Source of the DNA: Desulfobacteraceae bacterium
Lineage (GTDB): Bacteria > Desulfobacterota > DSM-4660 > Desulfatiglandales > Desulfatiglandaceae
DNA length: 7,327 bases
Reading direction: 5' to 3'
Assembly: GCA_030612945.1 (NCBI GenBank)
Contig: JAUWMY010000114.1
Location: 1 to 7,327 of the forward strand
The position numbers were made by a program, and so were the translations under genes. Each line of letters opens with the position of its first letter. Positions within the stretch are counted from its first letter, which is position 1. The notes beneath the pieces are model-generated. The model worked only from the letters and a program-made list of their open reading frames with translations, was not told where the DNA came from and made no database searches. Shown here piece by piece: positions 1 through 5,657 of this stretch.

Positions 1-35
1 GCGGGGATCTCTTGCATTTTGTGCACTGAGACCGC
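1..35 (-). other. era reading frame continuing past the stop codon (start of KH domain)
   Basis: Reading on in the era frame after the TAA gives AVSVHKMQEIP, open to the window edge. Era proteins continue after LPYS with a residue, then a short alternating hydrophobic strand (E. coli: LPYSVTVEIERF), so this aligns without any frame shift: stop = V, then A/T, V/V, S/E, V/I. The coding sequence therefore very likely extends beyond the window as it would in an intact gene, with one sense codon replaced by TAA. Only about 11 codons can be seen, so the condition of the rest of the KH domain is unknown. Confidence 0.6.
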
Positions 36-665
36 TTAGGAATAGGGTAGCGCCTTGCTTGTGGGAGAATATATTTTTTCCCGAATGATTTCAGATACTA
101 AGGCAACCTCTGACTGATCTGTTTTCATATCCAGGGGGAAAAACTGAGGACCCGGCCTTAAACTCTCTTTTAGCCTGCCAAGAAGCCTATCCAGGCCATC
201 CCCCTTTATGGCAGAAACAGGAATAATGTCCTCAAAATCATATACTTGCCGGTAATGGTCAATAACTGGCAACAGGTGCTCTTTTGCCATCATATCGATT
301 TTGTTAATGACCAGGATACAAGGTTTTCTCATTCTTTTAAGGTTTCTCACGATGGATGGAATTTCGGGGTCATTAGGATGGCAGATTTCGATCATTAACA
401 GTACCATGTCCACTTCACGACAGGCTGCACGCGCGGATGCCACCATGCTTTCGTGAAGGGCTGACCTGGTGTTGTGGATGCCCGGGGTATCCATAAATAC
501 AAGTTGAAACCCCTCTCCGTGATAAATGCCGAGGATGCGATTTCGTGTTGTTTGCGGCTTGGGGGACACGATGGCCAATTTCGTTCTTAGAATACAGTTT
601 AAGAGGGTGGACTTGCCCACGTTGGGTGGGCCTATGATGCCTATGAAACCAGATAAAAAAGTCAT
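36..665 (-). CDS. era: GTPase Era, interrupted by an in-frame stop before the KH domain
   Basis: Era is a GTPase that binds the 3' end of 16S rRNA and assists 30S subunit assembly. The whole G domain is visible: G1 GPPNVGKS (residues 12-19), the switch motif PQTTRNRI (37-44), G3 DTPG (59-62), G4 NKID (121-124) and G5 SAIKG (151-155). The frame stops after 209 residues, whereas Era is usually about 300, so the RNA-binding KH domain is missing from the open frame. The stop TAA (36-38) falls straight after LPYS, a conserved Era landmark, and the same frame beyond it still resembles Era. The residues before it (YSPTSKA) also differ from the usual Era pattern, where an acidic residue normally precedes LPY. 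The ATG shares the tetranucleotide ATGA (662-665) with the upstream gene's stop, and AAGGA lies 10 nt upstream (676-680), so translation is probably coupled. Identity is certain; whether the product is truncated, the gene is decaying or the base is an error is open. Confidence 0.93.
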   Translation of the reverse strand: MTFLSGFIGIIGPPNVGKSTLLNCILRTKLAIVSPKPQTTRNRILGIYHGEGFQLVFMDTPGIHNTRSALHESMVASARAACREVDMVLLMIEICHPNDPEIPSIVRNLKRMRKPCILVINKIDMMAKEHLLPVIDHYRQVYDFEDIIPVSAIKGDGLDRLLGRLKESLRPGPQFFPLDMKTDQSEVALVSEIIREKIYSPTSKALPYS

Positions 666-1696
666 ATTGTTTCAATCCTTACCTGTCCTGGAAGAACCGA
701 ATCATCTGGCTCTACACTGATGACTCCTGCACCCGTCTTTCTCTTTATCAATTGGAGACCCTGATTTTTGTACCCTCTGACCAGGGGAATCTCCCTTTTG
801 GGCGCCCTGATTTTAATCTGCGAAACCACACCCCAACCGGGCAGGTCTTTCTGCATATTCTGGTGATGTATATGTGACCGTACAAGAAACCCGAAAGCAG
901 TATGCCAGGGCCCGCCCACAATCTGTCCCTCTTCCAACAAGGTGGGAGAACTCATCAGACCGATCCTGATGACAGGAATCCCCTGGTTTTCAAGTCGAAC
1001 GCAGCCTTCCGCGCAAATTTCAACGGCCTCCTCAAGTCTCAAGGGTTCATATCTCCCCTTCCGGAACAAGTAAGCCAATTCTGTTCCACGGATAACTATT
1101 GCCGGATACAACCGGACCATATTCGGTCTCAATTTAATGACTTTTGTAATCGTTGATCTAAACTTTTCCCCGGAATCCCCAGGCAGGCCTGGCATAAGCT
1201 GGATCCCCACTCTAAACCCATACCGCTTAAGCACCTGGACCGCTTTAACTGTATCCTCAGCGGTGTGCCCCCTGTTTGAAAGCATCAATACATGCTCATC
1301 CATGGATTGTGCGCCCAACTCCACGGTTAAGACTCCATAGCCTTTCATTACCTCCAAACGGTTTTCATCAAGGGCGTCCGGTCGTGTAGAAACCCTGATA
1401 GACTCGAAAAAACCCTGTTTCACGTAATGGGCCGCTGCCTCAAGAAGTTCGTTCATTAGATCCAGCGTAAGTCGGGTAAAAGTGCCTCCATAAAAGGCCA
1501 CTTCCGGTTTTCTCCGCAGATCGAAGTCCTTTGAATGGATAGCTTGGTCAAGAATCCTTTCCACATGAGTTCTATTAATCGCTTCGCCGGGTTGTGAGGT
1601 TATTTTCTCCTGTTCGCAAAAGATACACCGATGAGGGCATCCCTGGTTGGGGATAAATATAGGTACAATTAAAGGTTTTAACTTTCTTTCATGCAC
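662..1696 (-). CDS. Elp3-like radical SAM protein without acetyltransferase domain
   Basis: A radical S-adenosylmethionine enzyme of 344 residues. The 4Fe-4S/SAM cluster motif is CxxxCxxC at C20, C24 and C27, inside PNQGCPHRCIFCEQ. It is followed by the SAM-binding GGTF (70-73), STRPD (103-107), ELGAQSM (126-132), MPGLPGD (168-174) and LYPAIVIRGTEL (196-207). These are hallmarks of the Elp3/COG1243 radical SAM domain. The GNAT acetyltransferase domain of true Elp3 is absent, so tRNA wobble-uridine carboxymethylation of the Elp3 kind cannot be assumed and the substrate is unknown. The start is GTG: an ATG four bases inside is out of frame, and a strong AGGGAGG (1704-1710) sits 7 nt upstream of the GTG. 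The start lies within the end of rnc (19-nt overlap) and the end overlaps era, so all three genes should be co-transcribed. Similar proteins next to rnc are known to me from Clostridia, which suggests a conserved RNA- or ribosome-related role (inference). Confidence 0.85.
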   Translation of the reverse strand: MHERKLKPLIVPIFIPNQGCPHRCIFCEQEKITSQPGEAINRTHVERILDQAIHSKDFDLRRKPEVAFYGGTFTRLTLDLMNELLEAAAHYVKQGFFESIRVSTRPDALDENRLEVMKGYGVLTVELGAQSMDEHVLMLSNRGHTAEDTVKAVQVLKRYGFRVGIQLMPGLPGDSGEKFRSTITKVIKLRPNMVRLYPAIVIRGTELAYLFRKGRYEPLRLEEAVEICAEGCVRLENQGIPVIRIGLMSSPTLLEEGQIVGGPWHTAFGFLVRSHIHHQNMQKDLPGWGVVSQIKIRAPKREIPLVRGYKNQGLQLIKRKTGAGVISVEPDDSVLPGQVRIETI

Positions 1697-2388
1697 AAAA
1701 AAGCCTCCCTGGCCACTTTTTGTTCGGCCTCCTTTTTGCTCTTCCCTTCTGCTTGGCCTAATATCTCTCCATTGAGGGTCAATACTATGGTAAAGATTTT
1801 GTCATGGGCCGGACCACTTTCCCTTACCAGGCGGTATTTGGGAAGTGTTTTGCAAGTTTCTTGCGTGTATTCCTGGAGCAGGCTTTTGAAATCATGGACC
1901 ATTTCCGGGGTCTCTACTCTGTCCAATAAAGGTGCAAACAATCTGGTAATGACCTCCATGGTCTTATTGAATCCTGCGTCAAGATAAACGGCACCCAAAA
2001 GTGCTTCAACTGCATCTGCCAGTATAGAAGGTTTTTCCCTGCCACTGCTTTGTTCTTCACCTTTACCAAGGAGAAGATAGTTCCCCAATCGCAACGTCAA
2101 AGCAACACGGTAAAGCCCTAACTCGTCAACCACGAGGGCCCTGTACTTTGACAGCGTCCCTTCTTCGGCATGTTGAAATCGCTCCATGAGTAAATCACTG
2201 ATTACCAGGTCCAGGACCGCATCTCCCAGGAACTCCAGTCGCTCGTTATCTTCCAGGGTTGCATCGTCCTGTTCATTTACATAGGAAGCATGACGAAGCG
2301 CCTGAAAGAGCAATTCAGGCCTCTTGAAGGTGTACCCCACTCTTTTACTCAGTTCATCAAATACAAATTTTTGCGATGTAGTGCCCAT
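1678..2388 (-). CDS. rnc: Ribonuclease III
   Basis: RNase III cleaves double-stranded RNA, maturing rRNA precursors and some mRNAs. The endonuclease domain carries the signature NERLEFLGDAVLDLVISDLL and the second metal-site helix LADAVEALLGAVYLDAG. Counting from the chosen ATG, the catalytic acidic residues are E52, D56, D125 and E128. A C-terminal double-stranded RNA-binding domain follows (roughly residues 165-234), ending in GKSKKEAEQKVAREAF. The length of 236 residues is normal for bacteria. The frame can be opened two codons earlier at a TTG (2392-2394), but AGGTGGA (2395-2401) would then abut the start codon. It is 6 nt from the ATG at 2386-2388, so the ATG is preferred. It is first in the operon with the radical SAM gene and era, and has its own promoter-like sequence upstream. 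All key residues are present. Confidence 0.96.
   Translation of the reverse strand: MGTTSQKFVFDELSKRVGYTFKRPELLFQALRHASYVNEQDDATLEDNERLEFLGDAVLDLVISDLLMERFQHAEEGTLSKYRALVVDELGLYRVALTLRLGNYLLLGKGEEQSSGREKPSILADAVEALLGAVYLDAGFNKTMEVITRLFAPLLDRVETPEMVHDFKSLLQEYTQETCKTLPKYRLVRESGPAHDKIFTIVLTLNGEILGQAEGKSKKEAEQKVAREAFLCMKES
1704..1710 (-). promoter_or_regulatory. Ribosome binding site of the radical SAM gene, inside rnc
   Basis: AGGGAGG on the minus strand, 7 nt before the GTG at 1694-1696. It lies within the last codons of rnc and is the main reason for accepting the GTG start. Confidence 0.7.
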
Positions 2389-2394
2389 TGTCAA

Positions 2395-2401
2395 TCCACC
2401 T
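2395..2401 (-). promoter_or_regulatory. Ribosome binding site that decides the rnc start
   Basis: AGGTGGA on the minus strand. Its spacing to ATG 2386-2388 is 6 nt and to the alternative TTG 2392-2394 is zero, which favours the ATG. Confidence 0.65.
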
Positions 2402-2409
2402 AATATCTT

Positions 2410-2438
2410 ATTCTATTAAAGTACCTATTCATTTTCAA
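2410..2438 (-). promoter_or_regulatory. Sigma70-like promoter of the rnc operon
   Basis: On the minus strand, TTGAAA (2433-2438) and TAGAAT (2410-2415) are separated by exactly 17 nt; each hexamer matches its consensus at 5 of 6 positions. Transcription would begin near 2402-2404, giving a very short leader that just includes the ribosome binding site. This is a sequence match only. Confidence 0.55.
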
Positions 2439-2479
2439 GTTGAGAAGCAAGCATAATTCGATTCAATTTCATAATTTGT

Positions 2480-2508
2480 TTGACTTATTTTCAGTAACTT
2501 ATTAGAAA
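2480..2508 (+). promoter_or_regulatory. Sigma70-like promoter upstream of the unknown gene / yjbQ pair
   Basis: TTGACT (2480-2485), a 17-nt spacer and TAGAAA (2503-2508), in an AT-rich stretch. The matches are 5 of 6 and 4 of 6. The leader to the ATG at 2588 would be about 70 nt. It diverges from the rnc promoter, with about 40 nt between the two -35 boxes. Apart from the two promoters, the gap 2395-2587 shows no gene. Confidence 0.4.
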
Positions 2509-2587
2509 TTTAGAGTATTAGCCATTAAGAACCTGTTACCATGGAAAAAACAGTTGTTTTAGACGAGGGAAAAAAGGCGGCCTGATC

Positions 2588-3784
2588 ATGCGGCGCAATA
2601 AGAAGCCCAAGAAGAAGAAAACTGATCATCCATCCCTTCTGAAGTCAGAGGAAACCCTTGTCACTTCCCTCCTTGAAGATTTCAAAAATGTCGACCCCGC
2701 CGAGATTGTGGCCAGGATTCCCCACTCGCACCTTGCCGGAATCTTTTTAGAGCGCTTGCCCCTCGATAATGAGCTTCCTGTCCCGTTGCTGTTAGCGCTC
2801 GATGAGGCTTTCAAGGATAAAAAGCTCCATAAGCTGGTTAAACGGATCCTCTTCAGTCTCAAGCAAAAAGGAGTTCCCGTTGATGAGAGTTTCCCCCAAA
2901 GGGCGAGTCATGATACGATCTTGACACGAACTCAAAGGGAGGAGCCTGTTGCCTATATTGGACCTATTGCAGGCACAATGGGCAACAGGGCAGTCCTTAT
3001 CGTATTGCAAAGTGCTGTAAAAGGCTATCAGGCTGGAATAGGTCTTGTTTCTGAAGCAGAGGGAATTCTTCAGTTTCTCTACGGTCCATTCAGTAAAAAA
3101 CGAATAAAAGAAATCAAAGGCTCCCTTTCACAAGAGGCCGGACCCCTTGTGGAAACATCTTTGCCCCATGCTGCCACTATTCTCGAGATCGCATACCGGC
3201 GTCATGTGGAAGTGCATTCTGATTCCCCTTCCCAATATCCTGAGCTTAGGCCATGGTTATTGGAAAACGTTACCGTACTCGTTCGACCGATTATCTATGA
3301 CTTTGTGTCGGAGATCCCTGGCGATGGCACATTGTCGGATAGTCAACTTGGGAAATTATTCGATCACAATCTAATGGACTCATGGCTCATTGACTTTGAA
3401 GGCCTAAAGCCTTTTATGGAAGATATCCTAAAGGTGGAGGGCAGCCTAATCGTTCTTTCGGACGCACAAAAGGCCGATCACGTCAGACAGATAAAAGATA
3501 AAAGTATAAAGGAACTATTTCCGGGACCCAAAAGGACCCTACTGAAGCATAATTTAGAGGAAATGGCCTACTTTTTTTTCAAGTTGGACCAGGATGAATA
3601 TTCCAGGATGGCCCTGACTGCGGCCCAAAATCTGGATGAGGAAGACACGATCTTAAGGAAAAACATGGTAGTTGAGTTTCTGTTGGAGCGAAGTATGCAG
3701 TATTACATGGACCTGGCGGCAGAAGAGGGTGCGGAAGATGAGGTCCTGGAACCCGATGATTCCCCCCGTATTATATTACCCTAA
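2588..3784 (+). CDS. Conserved-looking protein of unknown function, 398 residues
   Basis: I do not recognise this family. The N-terminus is strongly basic (R2, R3, K5, K6, K8-K11), as in nucleic-acid- or ribosome-associated tails. A mostly helical body follows, with leucine-rich helices at about 20-95 (LVTSLLEDF, HLAGIFLERLPL, LLLALDEAF, LHKLVKRILFSLKQKG) reminiscent of HEAT-type repeats. A central region (about 119-210) contains YIGPIAGTMGNRAVLIVL. The C-terminus (about 310-398) is helical and ends in an acidic tail (EEGAEDEVLEPDD). There is no signal peptide, membrane segment or obvious catalytic motif, so a cytoplasmic protein is expected. ATG 2588 is the first start in the frame, and AAGGCGG (2574-2580) lies 7 nt upstream. 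Only 14 nt separate it from the YjbQ-family gene, so the two probably form an operon. Codon use and intact length indicate a real gene; the function is not assignable. Confidence 0.85.
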   Translation: MRRNKKPKKKKTDHPSLLKSEETLVTSLLEDFKNVDPAEIVARIPHSHLAGIFLERLPLDNELPVPLLLALDEAFKDKKLHKLVKRILFSLKQKGVPVDESFPQRASHDTILTRTQREEPVAYIGPIAGTMGNRAVLIVLQSAVKGYQAGIGLVSEAEGILQFLYGPFSKKRIKEIKGSLSQEAGPLVETSLPHAATILEIAYRRHVEVHSDSPSQYPELRPWLLENVTVLVRPIIYDFVSEIPGDGTLSDSQLGKLFDHNLMDSWLIDFEGLKPFMEDILKVEGSLIVLSDAQKADHVRQIKDKSIKELFPGPKRTLLKHNLEEMAYFFFKLDQDEYSRMALTAAQNLDEEDTILRKNMVVEFLLERSMQYYMDLAAEEGAEDEVLEPDDSPRIILP

Positions 3785-3798
3785 ATTAGGAGATATCC

Positions 3799-4188
3799 AT
3801 GCCCATTACTATTTCAGTGAAGACACATACAAGAATTGATATGGTAGATATTACCTCGTCGGTTCAGAACGAAATTTCAAAGGCAGGCATAACAGATGGT
3901 ATTTGTGTGGTCTATGTCCCACATACTACGGCGGGTATGACAATCAACGAAGGCGCTGATCCTGCTGTCTGCCAGGATATGATTAAAAAATTTACTGATC
4001 TTGTGCCCCCGGATGCCGGTTATCGACACATGGAAGGAAATTCCGACAGCCATATCAAGACATCAATGATTGGCAGCTCTGTCACCGTGATCGTTGAAGA
4101 TGGTCGTCTGGTCCTTGGCACCTGGCAGAAGATCTTTTTTTGTGAGTTTGATGGCCCGAGATCACGAAGGGTCTACGTTAAAGTCTAA
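3799..4188 (+). CDS. yjbQ: YjbQ / UPF0047 family protein (secondary thiamine-phosphate synthase type)
   Basis: A small single-domain protein of 129 residues, a normal length for the family. The signature is complete: the central PHTTAGMTINEGADP (41-55), the segment HMEGNSDSHIKTSMIG (77-92) and the terminal GTWQKIFFCEFDGPRSRR (107-124). Likely metal or active-site residues are H42, E51, D54, H77, N81 and H85. Family members have been reported to show weak thiamine-phosphate synthase activity, which is the source of the database name, but the physiological role is uncertain. AGGAG (3788-3792) is 6 nt upstream of the ATG. It is the second gene after the unknown 398-residue protein, which suggests joint expression; nothing nearby belongs to thiamine biosynthesis. 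Confidence 0.93.
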   Translation: MPITISVKTHTRIDMVDITSSVQNEISKAGITDGICVVYVPHTTAGMTINEGADPAVCQDMIKKFTDLVPPDAGYRHMEGNSDSHIKTSMIGSSVTVIVEDGRLVLGTWQKIFFCEFDGPRSRRVYVKV

Positions 4189-4265
4189 GGGGCGACGGAA
4201 AAGCATATCCCAATTCCGGCTATAGACCCATCTTGTTTTATGTTTACCTACAAATTGACTATTTT

Positions 4266-4286
4266 CGATTGGCGATTGACGATTCC
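4266..4286. repeat. Short heptamer tandem repeat, three CGATTNN units
   Basis: Three adjacent 7-nt units, CGATTGG, CGATTGA and CGATTCC, in the non-coding gap downstream of yjbQ. Short on its own, but it shares the 7-nt period of the other intergenic tracts at 6011-6052 and 7242-7287. Confidence 0.5.
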
Positions 4287-4304
4287 GGGAATTTTTGTTT
4301 TTTT
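4282..4304 (+). terminator. Weak terminator-like element after yjbQ
   Basis: A small palindrome (ATTC-CGG-GAAT, 4282-4292) runs into a T-rich tract broken by a single G (4292-4304). The stem is only 4 bp, so this is a poor intrinsic terminator by itself. It lies about 95 nt after the yjbQ stop and overlaps the heptamer repeat. The strong hairpin of the adjacent MITE may do the real work. Confidence 0.25.
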
Positions 4305-4323
4305 GGCTCATGTTTTTCAATAG

Positions 4324-4331
4324 ACAATCAA
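4324..4331. repeat. Target site duplication, left copy
   Basis: ACAATCAA directly abuts the left terminal repeat of the element. The identical octamer occurs at 4477-4484, directly abutting the right terminal repeat, as expected for a staggered 8-bp transposition cut. Confidence 0.75.
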
Positions 4332-4476
4332 GTAACTTCTCAATAAGTTCGGGCGTTCACAACCGGATTAATGCCTTGATTGAATTACAATAGCTGTATA
4401 GCCTTTCGGAGTTTAGGCGTGAGCCTTTTATAAAATCCTTACGGATAAACTCCACCCGAACTTATTGAGAAGTTAC
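4332..4476. mobile_element. 145-bp MITE-like element, perfect 22-bp inverted repeats, 8-bp duplication
   Basis: The left end (4332-4353) begins GTAACTTCTCAATAAG. The right end (4455-4476) is its exact reverse complement over all 22 bases, and pairing stops at both edges. Both ends abut the octamer ACAATCAA (4324-4331 and 4477-4484). Terminal inverted repeats plus a target duplication on a 145-bp body with no coding capacity define a miniature inverted-repeat transposable element. Tips beginning GTAA together with an 8-bp duplication are what I know of the IS66 family, so a relative of that family elsewhere in the genome may supply the transposase (inference; none is in this window). The perfect arms and intact duplication suggest a recent insertion. 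It sits between the converging yjbQ and ATP-grasp genes, where its stem could end transcription from both sides. Confidence 0.8.
4408..4453. repeat. Nested inverted repeats inside the MITE (three-way-junction-like fold)
   Basis: GGAGTTT (4408-4414) pairs with AAACTCC (4447-4453). Between them lie two 4-bp hairpins: AGGC-GTGA-GCCT (4415-4426) and ATCC-TTAC-GGAT (4435-4446). They flank the self-complementary linker TTTATAAA (4427-4434). Every base of this 46-nt block is either in a stem, in a tetraloop or in the linker. It occupies only the right half of the element; 4354-4407 shows no comparable structure. Confidence 0.55.
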
Positions 4477-4484
4477 ACAATCAA
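4477..4484. repeat. Target site duplication, right copy, containing the ATP-grasp stop codon
   Basis: ACAATCAA, identical to 4324-4331. On the minus strand its bases 4481-4483 are the TGA stop of the ATP-grasp gene, so the insertion hit the extreme end of that gene and the duplication left the stop intact. Confidence 0.75.
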
Positions 4485-5338
4485 ATAAGCCGGACGGACT
4501 TTGGGCCCAATCCGATCTCCAGTAGCCAATCCTGAACTGCCTGATAGAGAAGCCTATAATAATTTTCCGTGCCTCCCAGGCCCCGCCTGCCAAAATAATA
4601 ATTGATCTCAAGAAAAAAGGGGGCTGGCCGTTTCAAAGAAAAAGGGAACACGAAATCAACGGCTGCCAGGTTGATCCCGGTTTTTTCGGTCAAGACATGG
4701 GCCTGCTCCTTTCCTTTTTCCTGAAGATCCGGCTTCCATTCACTATCAATAATTGCATCCCGGCTTATGGTGGTGATGACCTGTCCCGGTTTATTGGGGC
4801 GCTTCCAGTAGGTAATGACCCGTTTTCCAATAATCACTGCCCTGAGAACATTCCCGCCCGAAGGCACAAATTCCTGGGTAACAAACCCTGACATACCGGA
4901 CCTTTCCCGGAGGGTCAGATAATCCAATGCCTCTGACAGGGAGGACCTGTCTTCTACAAAGTATACACCTTCTGCTTCATGGCTTTTGTCGTCCTTGATC
5001 AAAAAGGGCAGGTTATGGGGAAAGAGCTCCGGGTCCGGATAGGTTTTCTTGAATTTATCGACCGTCGGCCAGCGCAACGTCACAGGATGTAAGAGCCCGA
5101 AGTCTTTGAACAAAAGGCTCTGCCCCATCTTTCCCGGGTATTTGAAACGCATTTCATAATTTGGAAATATGAGCGCATCAGACATTGAACAGGCTTGAAA
5201 GAGATCCTCCGGGCACCCCTGCGGGAGGACAATGGCCTCTGCATCCCGGATCAATTCGAGATCAGAGGAATCAAGGCGGCGAGCCCCAAGAATCACTTGA
5301 ACATTTGCATCAAAACATGGATGAAAAGAAAGGATCAT
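4481..5338 (-). CDS. ATP-grasp domain protein (RimK/glutathione synthetase-like fold), substrate unknown
   Basis: A 285-residue protein with ATP-grasp features. These are a lysine in PFLIKDDKSHEAEGV (K115, followed by the glycine-containing loop), the adenine-contact strand TQEFVPSGG (154-162), VLRAVIIG (164-171), AAVDFVF (225-231) and the metal-binding strand FFLEINYYFG with E244 and N246. Family members ligate a carboxylate to an amine or thiol using ATP; nothing nearby reveals the substrate. The frame is open upstream to 5512, but that extension would run antisense through the start of the divergent zinc-ribbon gene and its promoter. The sequence becomes protein-like at MILSFHPCF, so ATG 5336-5338 is chosen. 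No good Shine-Dalgarno is close to it (AAAGGGG is about 14 nt away), so the start is moderately uncertain. The stop lies inside the target duplication of the MITE. No terminator other than the MITE stem is visible. Confidence 0.82.
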   Translation of the reverse strand: MILSFHPCFDANVQVILGARRLDSSDLELIRDAEAIVLPQGCPEDLFQACSMSDALIFPNYEMRFKYPGKMGQSLLFKDFGLLHPVTLRWPTVDKFKKTYPDPELFPHNLPFLIKDDKSHEAEGVYFVEDRSSLSEALDYLTLRERSGMSGFVTQEFVPSGGNVLRAVIIGKRVITYWKRPNKPGQVITTISRDAIIDSEWKPDLQEKGKEQAHVLTEKTGINLAAVDFVFPFSLKRPAPFFLEINYYFGRRGLGGTENYYRLLYQAVQDWLLEIGLGPKSVRLI

Positions 5339-5345
5339 GAACGGT

Positions 5346-5374
5346 TTGACTTTGCCCCTTTCAGGAGTTATATT
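5346..5374 (+). promoter_or_regulatory. Sigma70-like promoter of the zinc-ribbon operon
   Basis: TTGACT (5346-5351), a 17-nt spacer and TATATT (5369-5374); both hexamers match consensus at 5 of 6 positions. Transcription would start near 5381, leaving a leader of about 30 nt with the ribosome binding site AAGGAG at 5399-5404. The promoter lies in the 73-nt gap between the divergent ATP-grasp and zinc-ribbon starts. Confidence 0.6.
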
Positions 5375-5411
5375 TTTTGTATATGTTACATTAGATATAA
5401 GGAGCAAACCA

Positions 5412-5657
5412 ATGCCAATCTTTGAATTTAGATGTCTTGAGTGCGGTGACATATTTGAAAAATTGTTTATTAATTCAAATGATGAAGTGGACATGGCATG
5501 TCCCAAGTGCAAATCCCAGTCACTTGAGCGGGTGGTCAGCAGGACTAACTATGCCATGGGTGTGGGCCCGGGCGGAAATCAGCCGAAAATGACGACAAAA
5601 CACTGCGGCCCTTCGAATCAATGTACTACACTTGAGCTGCCAGGGCATACCAAATGA
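5412..5657 (+). CDS. FmdB-family zinc ribbon protein
   Basis: An 81-residue protein starting MPIFEFRCLECG, typical of the FmdB/CxxC zinc-ribbon family. Zinc ligands are C8 and C11 (CLEC) and C30 and C33 (CPKC). The family is named after a putative regulator in methylotrophs, but members are widespread and their role is generally unproven; a regulator or small metal-binding partner is plausible. After the ribbon comes a Gly-rich linker (VGPGGNQ, 51-57) and a tail with two more cysteines (C65, C71). The start is clear: AAGGAG (5399-5404) lies 7 nt upstream of ATG 5412. The frame is open 25 codons further upstream, but that portion overlaps the promoter and is not protein-like. The stop overlaps the next gene's start by ATGA (5654-5657), implying translational coupling. 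Confidence 0.88.
   Translation: MPIFEFRCLECGDIFEKLFINSNDEVDMACPKCKSQSLERVVSRTNYAMGVGPGGNQPKMTTKHCGPSNQCTTLELPGHTK

Noticed and set aside
36..38. Recoding of the era TAA as an amino acid
   Set aside because: Known recoding in this lineage uses TGA (selenocysteine) or TAG (pyrrolysine), not TAA, and no recoding element is visible. Mutation or sequence error is simpler.
415..675. Open frame of 86 codons inside the era coding region
   Set aside because: It is a shifted-frame shadow of era: the sequence is low-complexity, rich in His and Arg, and has no ribosome binding site or recognisable motif.
902..1340. Plus-strand open frames opposite the radical SAM gene
   Set aside because: Antisense to a well-supported coding sequence, with no recognisable motif or start signal.
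2541..2585. A 14-codon open frame (MEKTVVLDEGKKAA) ending 2 nt before the 398-residue gene, as a leader peptide
   Set aside because: It has no ribosome binding site, no codon run or attenuator hairpin, and short open frames like this are expected by chance.
4332..4476. Reading the inverted-repeat element as an integron attC site
   Set aside because: The attC core GTTRRRY / RYYYAAC pattern is missing, there is no integrase, and the flanking 8-bp duplication fits transposition.
5339..5512. N-terminal extension of the ATP-grasp protein by 58 residues
   Set aside because: It would run antisense over the zinc-ribbon promoter and start codon, and its sequence (MSTSSFELINNFSNMSPHSR and onward) is not part of the ATP-grasp fold.
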